A stretch of 20,804 bases of DNA from a virus. The notes below the pieces were generated by a model that did not search any database, had not been told where the DNA came from, and worked only from the letters and a program-made list of their open reading frames with translations. The DNA lies in the IMG/VR virus record IMGVR_UViG_3300009790_002287, positions 1 to 20,804 of that record. The stretch is one strand, 5' to 3'. Shown in pieces: positions 7,958 through 17,002 of this stretch (position 1 is its first letter; the number at the start of each line of letters is the position of its first letter). The position numbers were made by a program, and so were the translations under genes.

Positions 7958-8587
7958 ATGGAGCCTTTAACATTAGCACTCATCTTGGCGGGTGGCAAAG
8001 CGATCCAAGGTATCGGACAAGGTATCGCTGCACATCAACAAGCCGAAGGGATGATGAGTGATTACGAGAAAAAACAATTACAGAAACTACAAAGAGAGCA
8101 AGAGTTGGGTCTCCTTGGGTTCAGTGATCAAGAAATGACAGATGTACGACAAGCTATTATCAATCCAGTCAAGGCCGCATCAAGAGAACGACAAGATCAA
8201 TTGAAAGCTACGATGGCTGGTATGGATAGTGGTTCTGGTTCTACGTTTCTTACGGCATTAGCTGAAAGTGAAAACATGGCGAAGATACAAGCTGGTGCTG
8301 AAGATAAGATACAAAAACTAAACCAAGCACAACGACAACGTGAAGAACAATTGTTATTGGGTCTAAGCAACAGAGCTGCTGCACAAGAAGCTGCAAAGAA
8401 AGCGGCTATAACGCAAGCAATCACATTAGGTATTGGTGGCGCTGTTGAAACTGGAACACAAGGTATGTTGCTTGGCGAAGAGTTGTCGATGGGACAAGCT
8501 CAGTTAGAAGCTGAGAATGAAATCCTCCAACAACTGCAAACATTGAATGAATACGGTATCGGTACCGGCACCGGAGGAACACAATAA
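7958..8587 (+). CDS. Internal virion (ejection) protein, T7 gp14-like by position and composition
   Basis: 209 residues, about the size of T7 gp14. In T7 this protein forms the outer-membrane part of the channel that carries DNA into the cell. The N-terminus (LTLALILAGGKAIQGIGQGI, residues 4-23) is hydrophobic and glycine-rich. A long Gln/Glu/Ala/Lys-rich stretch at about residues 28-145 should be helical or coiled-coil. A second hydrophobic, Gly-rich segment lies near 147-167 (KKAAITQAITLGIGGAVETG). This layout, with glycine-rich hydrophobic ends around a charged helix, is what ejection proteins show when sequence similarity is lost. The SD site is AGGAG in AGGAGATAACCATG. The next gene starts at its stop codon (TAATG). 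Sequence homology to gp14 itself was not established. Confidence 0.6.
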   Translation: MEPLTLALILAGGKAIQGIGQGIAAHQQAEGMMSDYEKKQLQKLQREQELGLLGFSDQEMTDVRQAIINPVKAASRERQDQLKATMAGMDSGSGSTFLTALAESENMAKIQAGAEDKIQKLNQAQRQREEQLLLGLSNRAAAQEAAKKAAITQAITLGIGGAVETGTQGMLLGEELSMGQAQLEAENEILQQLQTLNEYGIGTGTGGTQ

Positions 8588-10422
8588 TGCCAGAACAAAT
8601 AAAACAAGAGTACATACCACCTACGTATGGCGCACTGTTTATGGACACTTATTTGAAGACCCATAGACAACGAATGCAAACTGCATTAGCATTAGCACAA
8701 CAAGAACTGACTACACAACAGTCTCTCTTGGCGTACTATGCGAAGAAAGAAAAAGAGTACTTAGAGTTTATCGAAGGTGTAGGTACTGCTGGATCTAGTG
8801 GTGGTTCACGTAAAGGTCTTACTGATAAGAAGTTTGATAGACAGCTTGCACTTGCAAAATTCAAACAAGGTATCCAAGAAAACAAACAGAATAGAACCCT
8901 GAGTGTAGAGAAACTGGTAAATCAAGAGTTTGGTGTCCCAGTTGGTGCGAACTTGAATGCAACAGCAAGAAATGCTGCACTCAATCTTTCAGCATCTATG
9001 GCAAACACAATTTCAGCTATTCGTGGACTAACCGGTTTTGATAGTGGTTCCAACGAAGCAAGAGTTGTGGGTGTTGCTTTATACAACAAGATGGAAGCTG
9101 AGGCACAAGCTGCTGGAAACGGTGCAATCTTCAATAGCAATAAAAGTGCAATACGAAAAGCAATCGCTGACACCGTTGGTGTTCCCGAAGTCGAACAAGA
9201 CATTTTAGCACCAAAGAGAATTGAAGCTGCAAAGGCTGCTCGTAAATCAGACTTGATGGCCTCGATTGCTGGTGGTACAATTTCTAACAAAGAGTTGAAA
9301 GAGCTTGAAAGGCTCGCTGGTGTCGCTCCTACACAAACAACCGGTACGACTGGAGCAAAAGGCCCCAGTGCTACATCGTTGGAGCAAGAAGAGTTGATGG
9401 CATCACGCTTAGCGGGTATCCAATCTAAGATGACAAACTTGGAAGATAGTATACTTGAAAAGAGTACAGCTGAAGCAATGTTGAGAAGACAGAAAGAAAT
9501 CTATCGGGACCAGTACGGCAAGAAGAAAGGCAGTTCTGGAGCAACAAGAAAAGCAATGAGAAACCTCACAACAGAACAACGTTTCTTATTCGATGCTATC
9601 AAATCTACACAAGGAATGGGTTTCAATCCATACAACTACGTACCAGCCGCTGATGGTAGCGATAGTGCTACAGTAAAGTACAAAGCAAATGAACTGATGA
9701 ATGCAATCATAGCTAATCGTGGTACTGGTAAACCTATCGATGTTGCGGGTATGGCAGCTAAGATGGACCCTAAGAATGCTGAACAGATAGCTGGACTTGC
9801 ACTTAAAGGTGTTGTTGCATACGCAAAAGAAGCTGATCCTCTTTCAGATACTAAAGAAATAGTTGATGCTGAAACAACAGAGAATGCACTTGAAAGTGCG
9901 ATAGACGATAAATCTGCACAGATAGAAGTACAAGAGAAAGAACTTGCAGATGCCGAAAAGAAAGCTAACGCACCAATCGATGAAGGTTTTGAAAGTATGA
10001 CCCAACTTCGTAATGATCCGGCATTCCCTGGTGGTCAAGCTGATGTTGATGCTTTCTTAGCAAATCGTACGGGTGTTCCTACAGAAAGAATTCAAGAGAT
10101 ACTCGGTGATAGAGTGACTGAAGCACAAGCCAAACGAATTACTGAAATCACTACACCACCGGCCTTCTACGGAGGGGAACCTCAGACTGTTGCTGTTGAG
10201 AGTGCACCAAAACCATTCGAGATACCCGAAGGTACAATCTTCACATACAAGACTACTGGCAAGATGGGATACAAGTTCCTTGGCTATAATGACGATGGCA
10301 CTCGTAGGTACGCATTCGTAAATAAGAAAGGTATCGTAAAACCAGATGTCGCTCTGAATGCTAACATGTATGCAGATGCAGAAAAGATGTTTGAAGACTT
10401 TGGAAAACAAGAACAAAAGTAA
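8587..10422 (+). CDS. Internal virion (ejection) protein, T7 gp15-like by position
   Basis: 611 residues, somewhat shorter than T7 gp15 (about 750). It is mostly helical, Ala/Lys/Glu/Gln-rich and without signal peptide or membrane segment. Helical stretches cover about 20-65, 85-130, 180-245, 275-320 and 425-470. A Gly/Thr/Ser linker near 250-262 (QTTGTTGAKGPSATS) and a Gly/Ser run near 67-75 separate them. The last 70 residues differ: a compact beta-like domain (PEGTIFTYKTTGKMGYKFLG, near 545-564, then YAFVNKKG). The SD site GGAGG (8573-8577) lies inside the end of the preceding gene. Its place between the gp14-like and giant proteins makes an ejectosome part the best guess. Confidence 0.6.
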   Translation: MPEQIKQEYIPPTYGALFMDTYLKTHRQRMQTALALAQQELTTQQSLLAYYAKKEKEYLEFIEGVGTAGSSGGSRKGLTDKKFDRQLALAKFKQGIQENKQNRTLSVEKLVNQEFGVPVGANLNATARNAALNLSASMANTISAIRGLTGFDSGSNEARVVGVALYNKMEAEAQAAGNGAIFNSNKSAIRKAIADTVGVPEVEQDILAPKRIEAAKAARKSDLMASIAGGTISNKELKELERLAGVAPTQTTGTTGAKGPSATSLEQEELMASRLAGIQSKMTNLEDSILEKSTAEAMLRRQKEIYRDQYGKKKGSSGATRKAMRNLTTEQRFLFDAIKSTQGMGFNPYNYVPAADGSDSATVKYKANELMNAIIANRGTGKPIDVAGMAAKMDPKNAEQIAGLALKGVVAYAKEADPLSDTKEIVDAETTENALESAIDDKSAQIEVQEKELADAEKKANAPIDEGFESMTQLRNDPAFPGGQADVDAFLANRTGVPTERIQEILGDRVTEAQAKRITEITTPPAFYGGEPQTVAVESAPKPFEIPEGTIFTYKTTGKMGYKFLGYNDDGTRRYAFVNKKGIVKPDVALNANMYADAEKMFEDFGKQEQK

Positions 10423-10433
10423 GAGGATAACAA

Positions 10434-13400
10434 ATGCCAACACCAGAAGAACTCGAAAAGCTTAACGACATCTATCGTTTCAATTATGACCAAATGATAC
10501 GTGATGGTCTAATAGATCCAGATGAAGCGTATAAGACTATCTTTGCTGAACAACAATCAGAAGTTAATGCACAACAAAACTTGACGCAACAAGCAGAGAT
10601 GGAAAGGAATGTAAAGAGTGGAAGAACTGACCTACTACCTCAAGAAATCATTGATGTATTAGACTTAGACTCGCCGGCATCTACATACAAACCTTTCTCA
10701 CAGTTTATGCCCGGGTTTGAACCAGAAGTACCAGAAGATAGACCTCCTCTTCCTCCAGCTGCTTTCTCTATGAGAAATCGTAATGTATACGATCCAAAAC
10801 GAATAGAGAAATTAGAACAACAAGCAATGGAAACTGCCATTGGTTATTATCAAGGTCAAGGCTTTCCTTCTTATCAAGAAGCACAAAACAAATCACTGAA
10901 AGACTTCGTAGAGAAATTCGGTGGAAGGGCAGAGTTTGTAGAAACTGACCCACTTGGTCTTGGTGGAGATACAACCTCTCGTGCAAAACGATACGATCTT
11001 ATGTTTAGCATTGCCAAAGACCCACCAATGGGTTTCACGCAAAGTGCAGAACAAAAAGCTTACGAAGATCTAAAAGGTGATAAAGCTGACCCTGCTGTAA
11101 TGGGCAACATCAAAAGACCAGACCAACCAAGAAGATACGCACAATACGATGACATGCAAAAGGTTGGTCCTCGTGCACCAAGTGATGCTGTGCCTTCTAT
11201 ACCAATCCCATTCACTGGCGAAACAATAGATGTACCGGTATACGATGAAAACTTTCAACAAACTGGCGAAACAGAAAGGAAGACATTCGACCAAAGAAGT
11301 ATACCAATCCCTGGTCGTACATTGCTTCAGGGTGCTTCACCTCTTGCTGAAGACTTGCGAACACAACCAGAACTTGCACGTGAGATGGATACAAGCACAT
11401 TGGCTGTTGAAGCTTTCAGACCACAAGTTGTAAAGAGTGGCGAACAAGTACGAAAAGAAAGAGCTCAACAGAACTTGAAGAGAGATGTCCTACTTAAAGC
11501 ACAACAACAAATAATGGATGAACAACAGTTAACTGAAGAAGATGCATTCAACGAAGTTGTAGATAGTCTATTAGGACAAGCAAGAAATCAAGCAAGAGCA
11601 CAACTTGAAAATAGAGTGACGCCCAAGATGTTGTTGGACTATCACACTGGTTCACTTACAGCGATGGGTAGATTGAAGATGTTTCCTACTCAAGAAGAAA
11701 TCTTTGATGACATGATTGAAACAATTGCTGTCAACGCAGTGCTTACCGAGTATCGTAATGCTGGGATGTATGGGTACGCTACAAAGTACGACAAGCTCAA
11801 GGGTGGTAGAACATACGGGTCGAGAACAATGAGTGTGTTAGAAGACGCATGGAAGTATGCTACAACAGATAGTGGCAACACGATGATCCAACAGATGAAG
11901 AAGACTGGTCGTATAGACCCTGATGCTATCGTAGAAAGTACACCGGTCCAGTATGCAAGAAACTTAAACTTTGTATTCAGACTTGCACTCAATCCCGTAG
12001 TTGACATCGCATCAGAAACAGTTATGCCAGAGTTCAGAACTGGAGATGATGAGGTTGAGTTTGCAAGGAAGTATGGATCGAGATTGGTATCTCCTACTGT
12101 AGACTTTACAGATGATGTGGATGGAACGATCACACAACCAATCAATCTAATGGATGCTTACTTGAAAGAAGTACTTGTAGAAACTGCTACGGGTAGAACA
12201 CTTGGTAATGACATTGTTTCACTTATTCCAGAAGTATACTTTCGTGGTGGCCAATCAGACTTTACTGAAGAACAGATAGCTTCTGGTGATCTACCTTGGC
12301 GTTATTCACCAGATGCATTCGTCATTGGTGGTACTATTGGCGAGATTGCTATTCCTCTTGAAGCACCACTCAAGCTTGCACAATTGGGAGTACAGGGTGC
12401 ATCAAAACTACCAGCCAACTTCAGAATGTATGGAATGTTGAACAAAGAACTGAATGCGATAGAAGGTTTGAGTGAAGCTGGAAAGCAAAGTACAAGTGTC
12501 AAAGATGCATTCGAACTTACTGGCCCTAAACTTCTTGGTGGCGAAGGTCTTGGCATTATCAAAGAGACTTCAAAGGTTTCATCACACGTTGCAGATGATG
12601 CAGCCGATGTTATGCTTGCGATGGAAAGAGTAGGCGATGGTATCTTAGATGAAGCGTTGGTTGTACAAGGCTTGAGTGCAAGAGGTCAAAATGTTGGAAA
12701 GGCTTTACTGAATACAAGCGAACCTCAAGTACAAGCAACAAAGATGATTGATGACTTGGCTGCAAACCCAGATAAAAGTCCAGCATTGGGTACAGCTGCA
12801 CAAGATAGTGTCAATCGAAGAGGTGGTATTGGTGCTGATCCAAAAGGACCAACAAAGTCGACAAGAGCTGGAAAGAGACAAGGTCAACTTGCCAAAATTG
12901 CTGACGATACCAATGACAAAGAAACACTGGATGTTGTAGCTGAAACAACAGCGCATGCATCGATGAAAGGAAAGGTTGCTGCAACACTCGAAGGACAGTT
13001 TGGATTGGGTGATTACCATCTTCTTACAGATAGAGTTGCTGTATCTTCACGTTTCCTCAATGCAAAAGAAAAGGTACCAGCAAGATACGGTACCGATGGT
13101 ATCGCAAGAGTACCGAGTGGAACACCGGGTATGACAAAAAGAATGAAAGGAAAGCCTGGCGATACAGTGATGGTCAAAAACGATCAAGGCGACATGGTTC
13201 CTTTGATGGTAGATAGACCAATGCCTATCAGACTTATCGAAGATGTCGAAGAAGTATTCGGTCCACTCAAAGGTGAAAGTATGGGCCCAAGAGTTATGAA
13301 TAAAGATTCGTTCGTAGGTGCACCATACAATCCAGATGTTCTCGGACTTGGGACAACAGTTGCTGCAGATGGCAAAAACATACCAGTAAACTTTGGTAGA

Positions 13401-16400
13401 TTGTTTCAAGTGGACAGAGTACAAGATCCTTTCTTAGATAACATCATACGAAAAGTGAGAGCCGGTGAAAAAATCACTTACGCTGAAGATGTATACGTCA
13501 GACAAAGAGCATTAGAAAAATTCGCTGGCATTCGTGGTGGTAGGTTCCAACAAAAACCCACCAAAACACAAGATGGCACCACTCTCCAAGACTTGGACAG
13601 AGGTTATGGTGAAATCCCAAGAGGTGAAACCAGAAACGTTATACCCGTACAAGAAGGAACACAGTTTGCTGATAGAGTGAATGTACCAGCCGAAAGAAGA
13701 TACGGAATGTACGATGCTATGGATGCAGCAAGAAGAAGTGTAAGTCCTATAGATGTACGTGATGGTCTCAAAGCTGCTGATGAAACATTGTTGTCTCCCT
13801 TACAAAGTATCGATGAACTCGGTACTCCTATCGACCCAATGGTTAGGAAAGTACAACAAGCACAAACAGAAGCTGTTGTATCCTTACAGAGACAAACACC
13901 TCTTACAGCAAAGACATTACGAAAGCAAGGATACGATGACAGACAAGTTATAGATGAGATGTTCCATAGAGCTGTCAATGGCGATGACTATACAATGGTC
14001 ATCAAAGAACCAAAGCCAATAACAGTTGCTCCAGATGGCACAAAGATACCAATCACAAACACTCCAATAAAATCAGATGTTCCACGACACGTAGTTGATG
14101 ACTTCTACGAAAGATTGTTAGGTCCAGCATTCAATCTACCAGAGACCAGACTTGCATACGAAGCAGCAACATCTGGTTTACCAGCTGCAGCTCTACTTGA
14201 TGATGCAGTTATCCTAAGAGTATTAGGAAAGATGCAAAATGAGAACCCACAAGCTTTGTACACTGCAGCGATGAAGAAGAATGCAATGCCAACGAAGCCG
14301 GGGAGAATGATGGCATCAGACATGAGACCTGATACTGTCGACATCAGCGCAGCAAAAATCTCGTACGCTGTCGATAAAACGAGAGGCCTTCGAGTACAAA
14401 AGGTGATAACAGAGACAATGCCACAAGGGCAAATCAACATCGGATACTACGCAAAACAAATCGAAGCAACAAAAGAAGAGACTGCAAAGGCCATCGATGC
14501 GTTAGCTGCGGAGAAGATGGGTTTGTTGAAAAATAGTGAAGGACAACTTATCAAAGCTGACATCACACCAAAGCAAAGAGCAAGACTTGATAGACCAGCA
14601 CAACAACAAGCAAACTACTTTATGGGTATCAGAAGTGAAGCAACAAAACTGAAGATTGAACCAAAGATTGTTGATGAAGTTATCAAAGAAAGTGCTTCAC
14701 TTTACATAGTCCCTGGTACTGACCTCGCAACAATCGGAGCTAATAACAAGGCATTGCAAAAGATAGTATTGGATCCTGAAACATCTGACATCATTGCAAA
14801 GAACCTTACACGATTGCAACGAGCACCTGGCAACAACTTAGAATACTTGAACCAAGTAATGAAATACAACATCGCACTACGAAAGAGACTTGTATCTGGA
14901 CAACTTGGTGGACTTGCATTGCCAAATGTTATCTATCACGCAGAGAACTTCGTGACTGCACCAATGATTGCGAGTGTGACGGCACCAGAGTATGTTGGTA
15001 CTGTAATGAGACAACAAGCAAGAGCTATCAAAAATCCTTTCACTGGTCGTAGTCCTTCAGTTGCTGGTGATGTGTTAGAAGAAACTGGCGCACTTGGCAA
15101 ACCAAAAGTACCATTCACAGATAAAGAGATACCAGCTGGCATACCCGCAACCAATAAAGACATTCCGAAACTTGGTGGAGTTGGAACACCACAAATGGGA
15201 AGTGCTGGTCTTAATCGTTATGTGACGAGACAGATTGGAGATACAAAGTACATTGGTCCTTACACAATGGAAGAAGCTGTGGACTTGTACAGAACAAAGA
15301 ACCTTGGGTCTACGCAAGCATCATTACACTTAGACGATAACTTCATTCGTGATGTGCAAAGAATGGCTGAAAAGTATGGTATCGCCAAAGAGATGGTGCC
15401 GATAGGTACTGTACGACCGGGTATGGGAACATCTCTTGGTATGGAGTTTGCTGATAGTACAGACCGGATGTTCCGTGAAGCTGTATTCTTCAAAGCACTT
15501 AGCGAAGGAAAGACTGGCAACCAAGCATCAGTCCTTGCAAGAGATGTTCTATTAGACTACGGTGCAATGCCGAAACCAGCACAAGAAACTGTAGGTAAGG
15601 CCTTCCTATACATGTCCTTCTCGTGGATGATGGGACAAGAGATGATCAAAGGTATGGCTGATCCAAGAAAGTTCAGAAGTGTTGTAGCACAATTGAACAC
15701 ACATCGTAAAACAACTGAAGACATCTTTGGTAGTCAGTATGAGTTAGGAGACCAACTTCTCTATAACGAGATAGACCCACTATCAGAGAAAGACCAAACA
15801 GCATTCAATGTGTACTATCGTAATCCAGTTATTGGTTCTTTCAAACAGATTGCTTCAATGGCAGAAGGTGGTCGAAACACTATGCTTCTATCGAGAGAGT
15901 TGAAAGACTTTGCACAAACACCACAAGTTATGGAAGCTGGTCTTGGTGGTATCTTAGAGATGGGATACAATCCGTACCTTGCGTTATTGAAAGATACAAC
16001 AATGGAATACAAGAAAGGTGTACCAGCCAAGACTGTGTATCAAATCAGTGCGATACCACCGTGGATGGGTAAGAGTGCAATGGAATACTTTGACATAGAC
16101 TATGTCGCCACAGAGAACAGAAGAGCTGGCAAAGCAGAGGTTGGAGTTCAAAGATACATTGTTGACCCTGACACATTCGAAAGAAGAAAGTTAACTGCAG
16201 AAGAGTTAGCGAAAGGTATAGACTTTGATGACAGTGGCGTAGGAATGGTCGATAGTGGAAGAGTTGATGATGAAGGCAATCCAATCCTTGTGCCAAGTGA
16301 AGTAGACGTTGAACCAAGAGGTGGATACCAACTACAGTTCAAGAGTGCTGAAGGATACGATAGGTTCTTAATGTATCAGACAATGCTACAGTTCGGTGGA

Positions 16401-16628
16401 TACCAAAGACTGATGAATGATCTAACTGGTGCCGCAATTGCTGGAGGATACTTACCAGAGGGCACTTCGTTTGGCTACGAAGAAAGTGAAAGAGGTATAG
16501 TAAAACCCGTCCTATACCTTGTAGGTCGTGAGAAAACAATAAGAGTACCCAAGGAATGGGAAAAGTTAGACAGACAAGTGAGACAACAAGAAGCTGAACT
16601 GCGTAAGTTTATGGAGGGATACAAGTAA
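10434..16628 (+). CDS. Giant internal virion / ejection protein (T7 gp16 position), 2064 residues
   Basis: The largest gene here, well above T7 gp16 (about 1320 residues). The N-terminal 100 residues are charged and then Pro-rich (PEVPEDRPPLPPAAFS, near 95-110). Long helical regions follow. Around 623-650 lies a hydrophobic, amphipathic stretch (FVIGGTIGEIAIPLEAPLKL). The last third carries two blocks seen in giant 'polyvalent' phage proteins: LVSGQLGGLALPNVIYHAEN (about 1485-1505), and LARDVLLDYGAM with KAFLYMSFSWMMGQEMIKG (about 1700-1740). No lytic transglycosylase signature was found by eye, although gp16 of T7 has one at its N-terminus. The protein would be packed in the head, leave ahead of the DNA and span the cell envelope. 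The SD site is AGAGGATAAC before the ATG. The exact role is inferred from position, size and partial motif likeness. Confidence 0.62.
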   Translation: MPTPEELEKLNDIYRFNYDQMIRDGLIDPDEAYKTIFAEQQSEVNAQQNLTQQAEMERNVKSGRTDLLPQEIIDVLDLDSPASTYKPFSQFMPGFEPEVPEDRPPLPPAAFSMRNRNVYDPKRIEKLEQQAMETAIGYYQGQGFPSYQEAQNKSLKDFVEKFGGRAEFVETDPLGLGGDTTSRAKRYDLMFSIAKDPPMGFTQSAEQKAYEDLKGDKADPAVMGNIKRPDQPRRYAQYDDMQKVGPRAPSDAVPSIPIPFTGETIDVPVYDENFQQTGETERKTFDQRSIPIPGRTLLQGASPLAEDLRTQPELAREMDTSTLAVEAFRPQVVKSGEQVRKERAQQNLKRDVLLKAQQQIMDEQQLTEEDAFNEVVDSLLGQARNQARAQLENRVTPKMLLDYHTGSLTAMGRLKMFPTQEEIFDDMIETIAVNAVLTEYRNAGMYGYATKYDKLKGGRTYGSRTMSVLEDAWKYATTDSGNTMIQQMKKTGRIDPDAIVESTPVQYARNLNFVFRLALNPVVDIASETVMPEFRTGDDEVEFARKYGSRLVSPTVDFTDDVDGTITQPINLMDAYLKEVLVETATGRTLGNDIVSLIPEVYFRGGQSDFTEEQIASGDLPWRYSPDAFVIGGTIGEIAIPLEAPLKLAQLGVQGASKLPANFRMYGMLNKELNAIEGLSEAGKQSTSVKDAFELTGPKLLGGEGLGIIKETSKVSSHVADDAADVMLAMERVGDGILDEALVVQGLSARGQNVGKALLNTSEPQVQATKMIDDLAANPDKSPALGTAAQDSVNRRGGIGADPKGPTKSTRAGKRQGQLAKIADDTNDKETLDVVAETTAHASMKGKVAATLEGQFGLGDYHLLTDRVAVSSRFLNAKEKVPARYGTDGIARVPSGTPGMTKRMKGKPGDTVMVKNDQGDMVPLMVDRPMPIRLIEDVEEVFGPLKGESMGPRVMNKDSFVGAPYNPDVLGLGTTVAADGKNIPVNFGRLFQVDRVQDPFLDNIIRKVRAGEKITYAEDVYVRQRALEKFAGIRGGRFQQKPTKTQDGTTLQDLDRGYGEIPRGETRNVIPVQEGTQFADRVNVPAERRYGMYDAMDAARRSVSPIDVRDGLKAADETLLSPLQSIDELGTPIDPMVRKVQQAQTEAVVSLQRQTPLTAKTLRKQGYDDRQVIDEMFHRAVNGDDYTMVIKEPKPITVAPDGTKIPITNTPIKSDVPRHVVDDFYERLLGPAFNLPETRLAYEAATSGLPAAALLDDAVILRVLGKMQNENPQALYTAAMKKNAMPTKPGRMMASDMRPDTVDISAAKISYAVDKTRGLRVQKVITETMPQGQINIGYYAKQIEATKEETAKAIDALAAEKMGLLKNSEGQLIKADITPKQRARLDRPAQQQANYFMGIRSEATKLKIEPKIVDEVIKESASLYIVPGTDLATIGANNKALQKIVLDPETSDIIAKNLTRLQRAPGNNLEYLNQVMKYNIALRKRLVSGQLGGLALPNVIYHAENFVTAPMIASVTAPEYVGTVMRQQARAIKNPFTGRSPSVAGDVLEETGALGKPKVPFTDKEIPAGIPATNKDIPKLGGVGTPQMGSAGLNRYVTRQIGDTKYIGPYTMEEAVDLYRTKNLGSTQASLHLDDNFIRDVQRMAEKYGIAKEMVPIGTVRPGMGTSLGMEFADSTDRMFREAVFFKALSEGKTGNQASVLARDVLLDYGAMPKPAQETVGKAFLYMSFSWMMGQEMIKGMADPRKFRSVVAQLNTHRKTTEDIFGSQYELGDQLLYNEIDPLSEKDQTAFNVYYRNPVIGSFKQIASMAEGGRNTMLLSRELKDFAQTPQVMEAGLGGILEMGYNPYLALLKDTTMEYKKGVPAKTVYQISAIPPWMGKSAMEYFDIDYVATENRRAGKAEVGVQRYIVDPDTFERRKLTAEELAKGIDFDDSGVGMVDSGRVDDEGNPILVPSEVDVEPRGGYQLQFKSAEGYDRFLMYQTMLQFGGYQRLMNDLTGAAIAGGYLPEGTSFGYEESERGIVKPVLYLVGREKTIRVPKEWEKLDRQVRQQEAELRKFMEGYK

Positions 16629-16903
16629 TGCCAAAGAAAAAGAACTACAAAAAGATCTATAAGAAGTACCATTCTTCTAAGAAAGCAAAGACCGAAAGGA
16701 ACATGCGAAACCAAGCAAGGCGAAGAGCTAAGCGGAAAGGTTTGGTAAGGAAAGGAGATGGCCTTGAGATAGACCACATACGGCCCATAAGTAAAGGTGG
16801 GAGCAACAAACCAGATAACCTACGTGTCGTAAAGAGAAGTACGAACAGACGTAAAGGTGCCAAGTACTCAACCAGATACAGACCATCGAGGAGAAGCAAA
16901 TAA
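16628..16903 (+). CDS. Small HNH endonuclease
   Basis: 91 residues. The catalytic core is clear at residues 46-76: LEIDHIRPISKGGSN, then DNLRVVKRSTNRRKG. Asp49-His50 form the usual DH pair, Asn64 the central Asn, and Asn73 of the NRRKG motif the last one. These residues bind one divalent metal and cut DNA. The usual CxxC zinc ribbons flanking many HNH domains are absent. Residues 1-44 are instead almost entirely Lys/Arg (RRRAKRKG), probably a DNA-binding arm. The start follows GGAGG (16613-16617) and overlaps the stop of the giant protein (TAATG). HNH proteins beside phage packaging genes assist DNA cleavage; others are homing enzymes. The location in the late block, coupled to an ejection gene, fits packaging or virion cargo better than homing, but this is not settled. 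Confidence 0.85.
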   Translation: MPKKKNYKKIYKKYHSSKKAKTERNMRNQARRRAKRKGLVRKGDGLEIDHIRPISKGGSNKPDNLRVVKRSTNRRKGAKYSTRYRPSRRSK

Positions 16904-16977
16904 TGTGTACAACTTGCAAAAGTAGAAACTGTAAATGTTGTGATTGCTGCGAATGCAATTGCGAAAAATGCAAATAA
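16903..16977 (+). CDS. Tiny cysteine-rich, metallothionein-like protein (24 residues, 10 Cys)
   Basis: The ORF is 24 codons plus TAA and is too short for most ORF finders. Ten of 24 residues are cysteine, in the order C-x2-C-x4-C-x-C-C-x-C-C-x-C-x-C-x2-C; the others are mostly Lys, Asn, Asp, Glu and Thr, with no aromatic residue. CxC and CC pairs without aromatics are the hallmark of metallothioneins, which bind several Zn, Cu or Cd ions through clustered thiolates. Evidence that it is translated: an SD site GAGGAG at 16888-16893, nine bases before the ATG, and a one-base TAATG overlap with the HNH stop, the same junction used by four larger genes here. Metal binding follows from composition; the biological role (metal supply to the HNH enzyme, redox buffering, virion part) is unknown. 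Confidence 0.7.
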   Translation: MCTTCKSRNCKCCDCCECNCEKCK

Positions 16978-17002
16978 CCCAATCAAGAAATGGTGATAAC
17001 AA

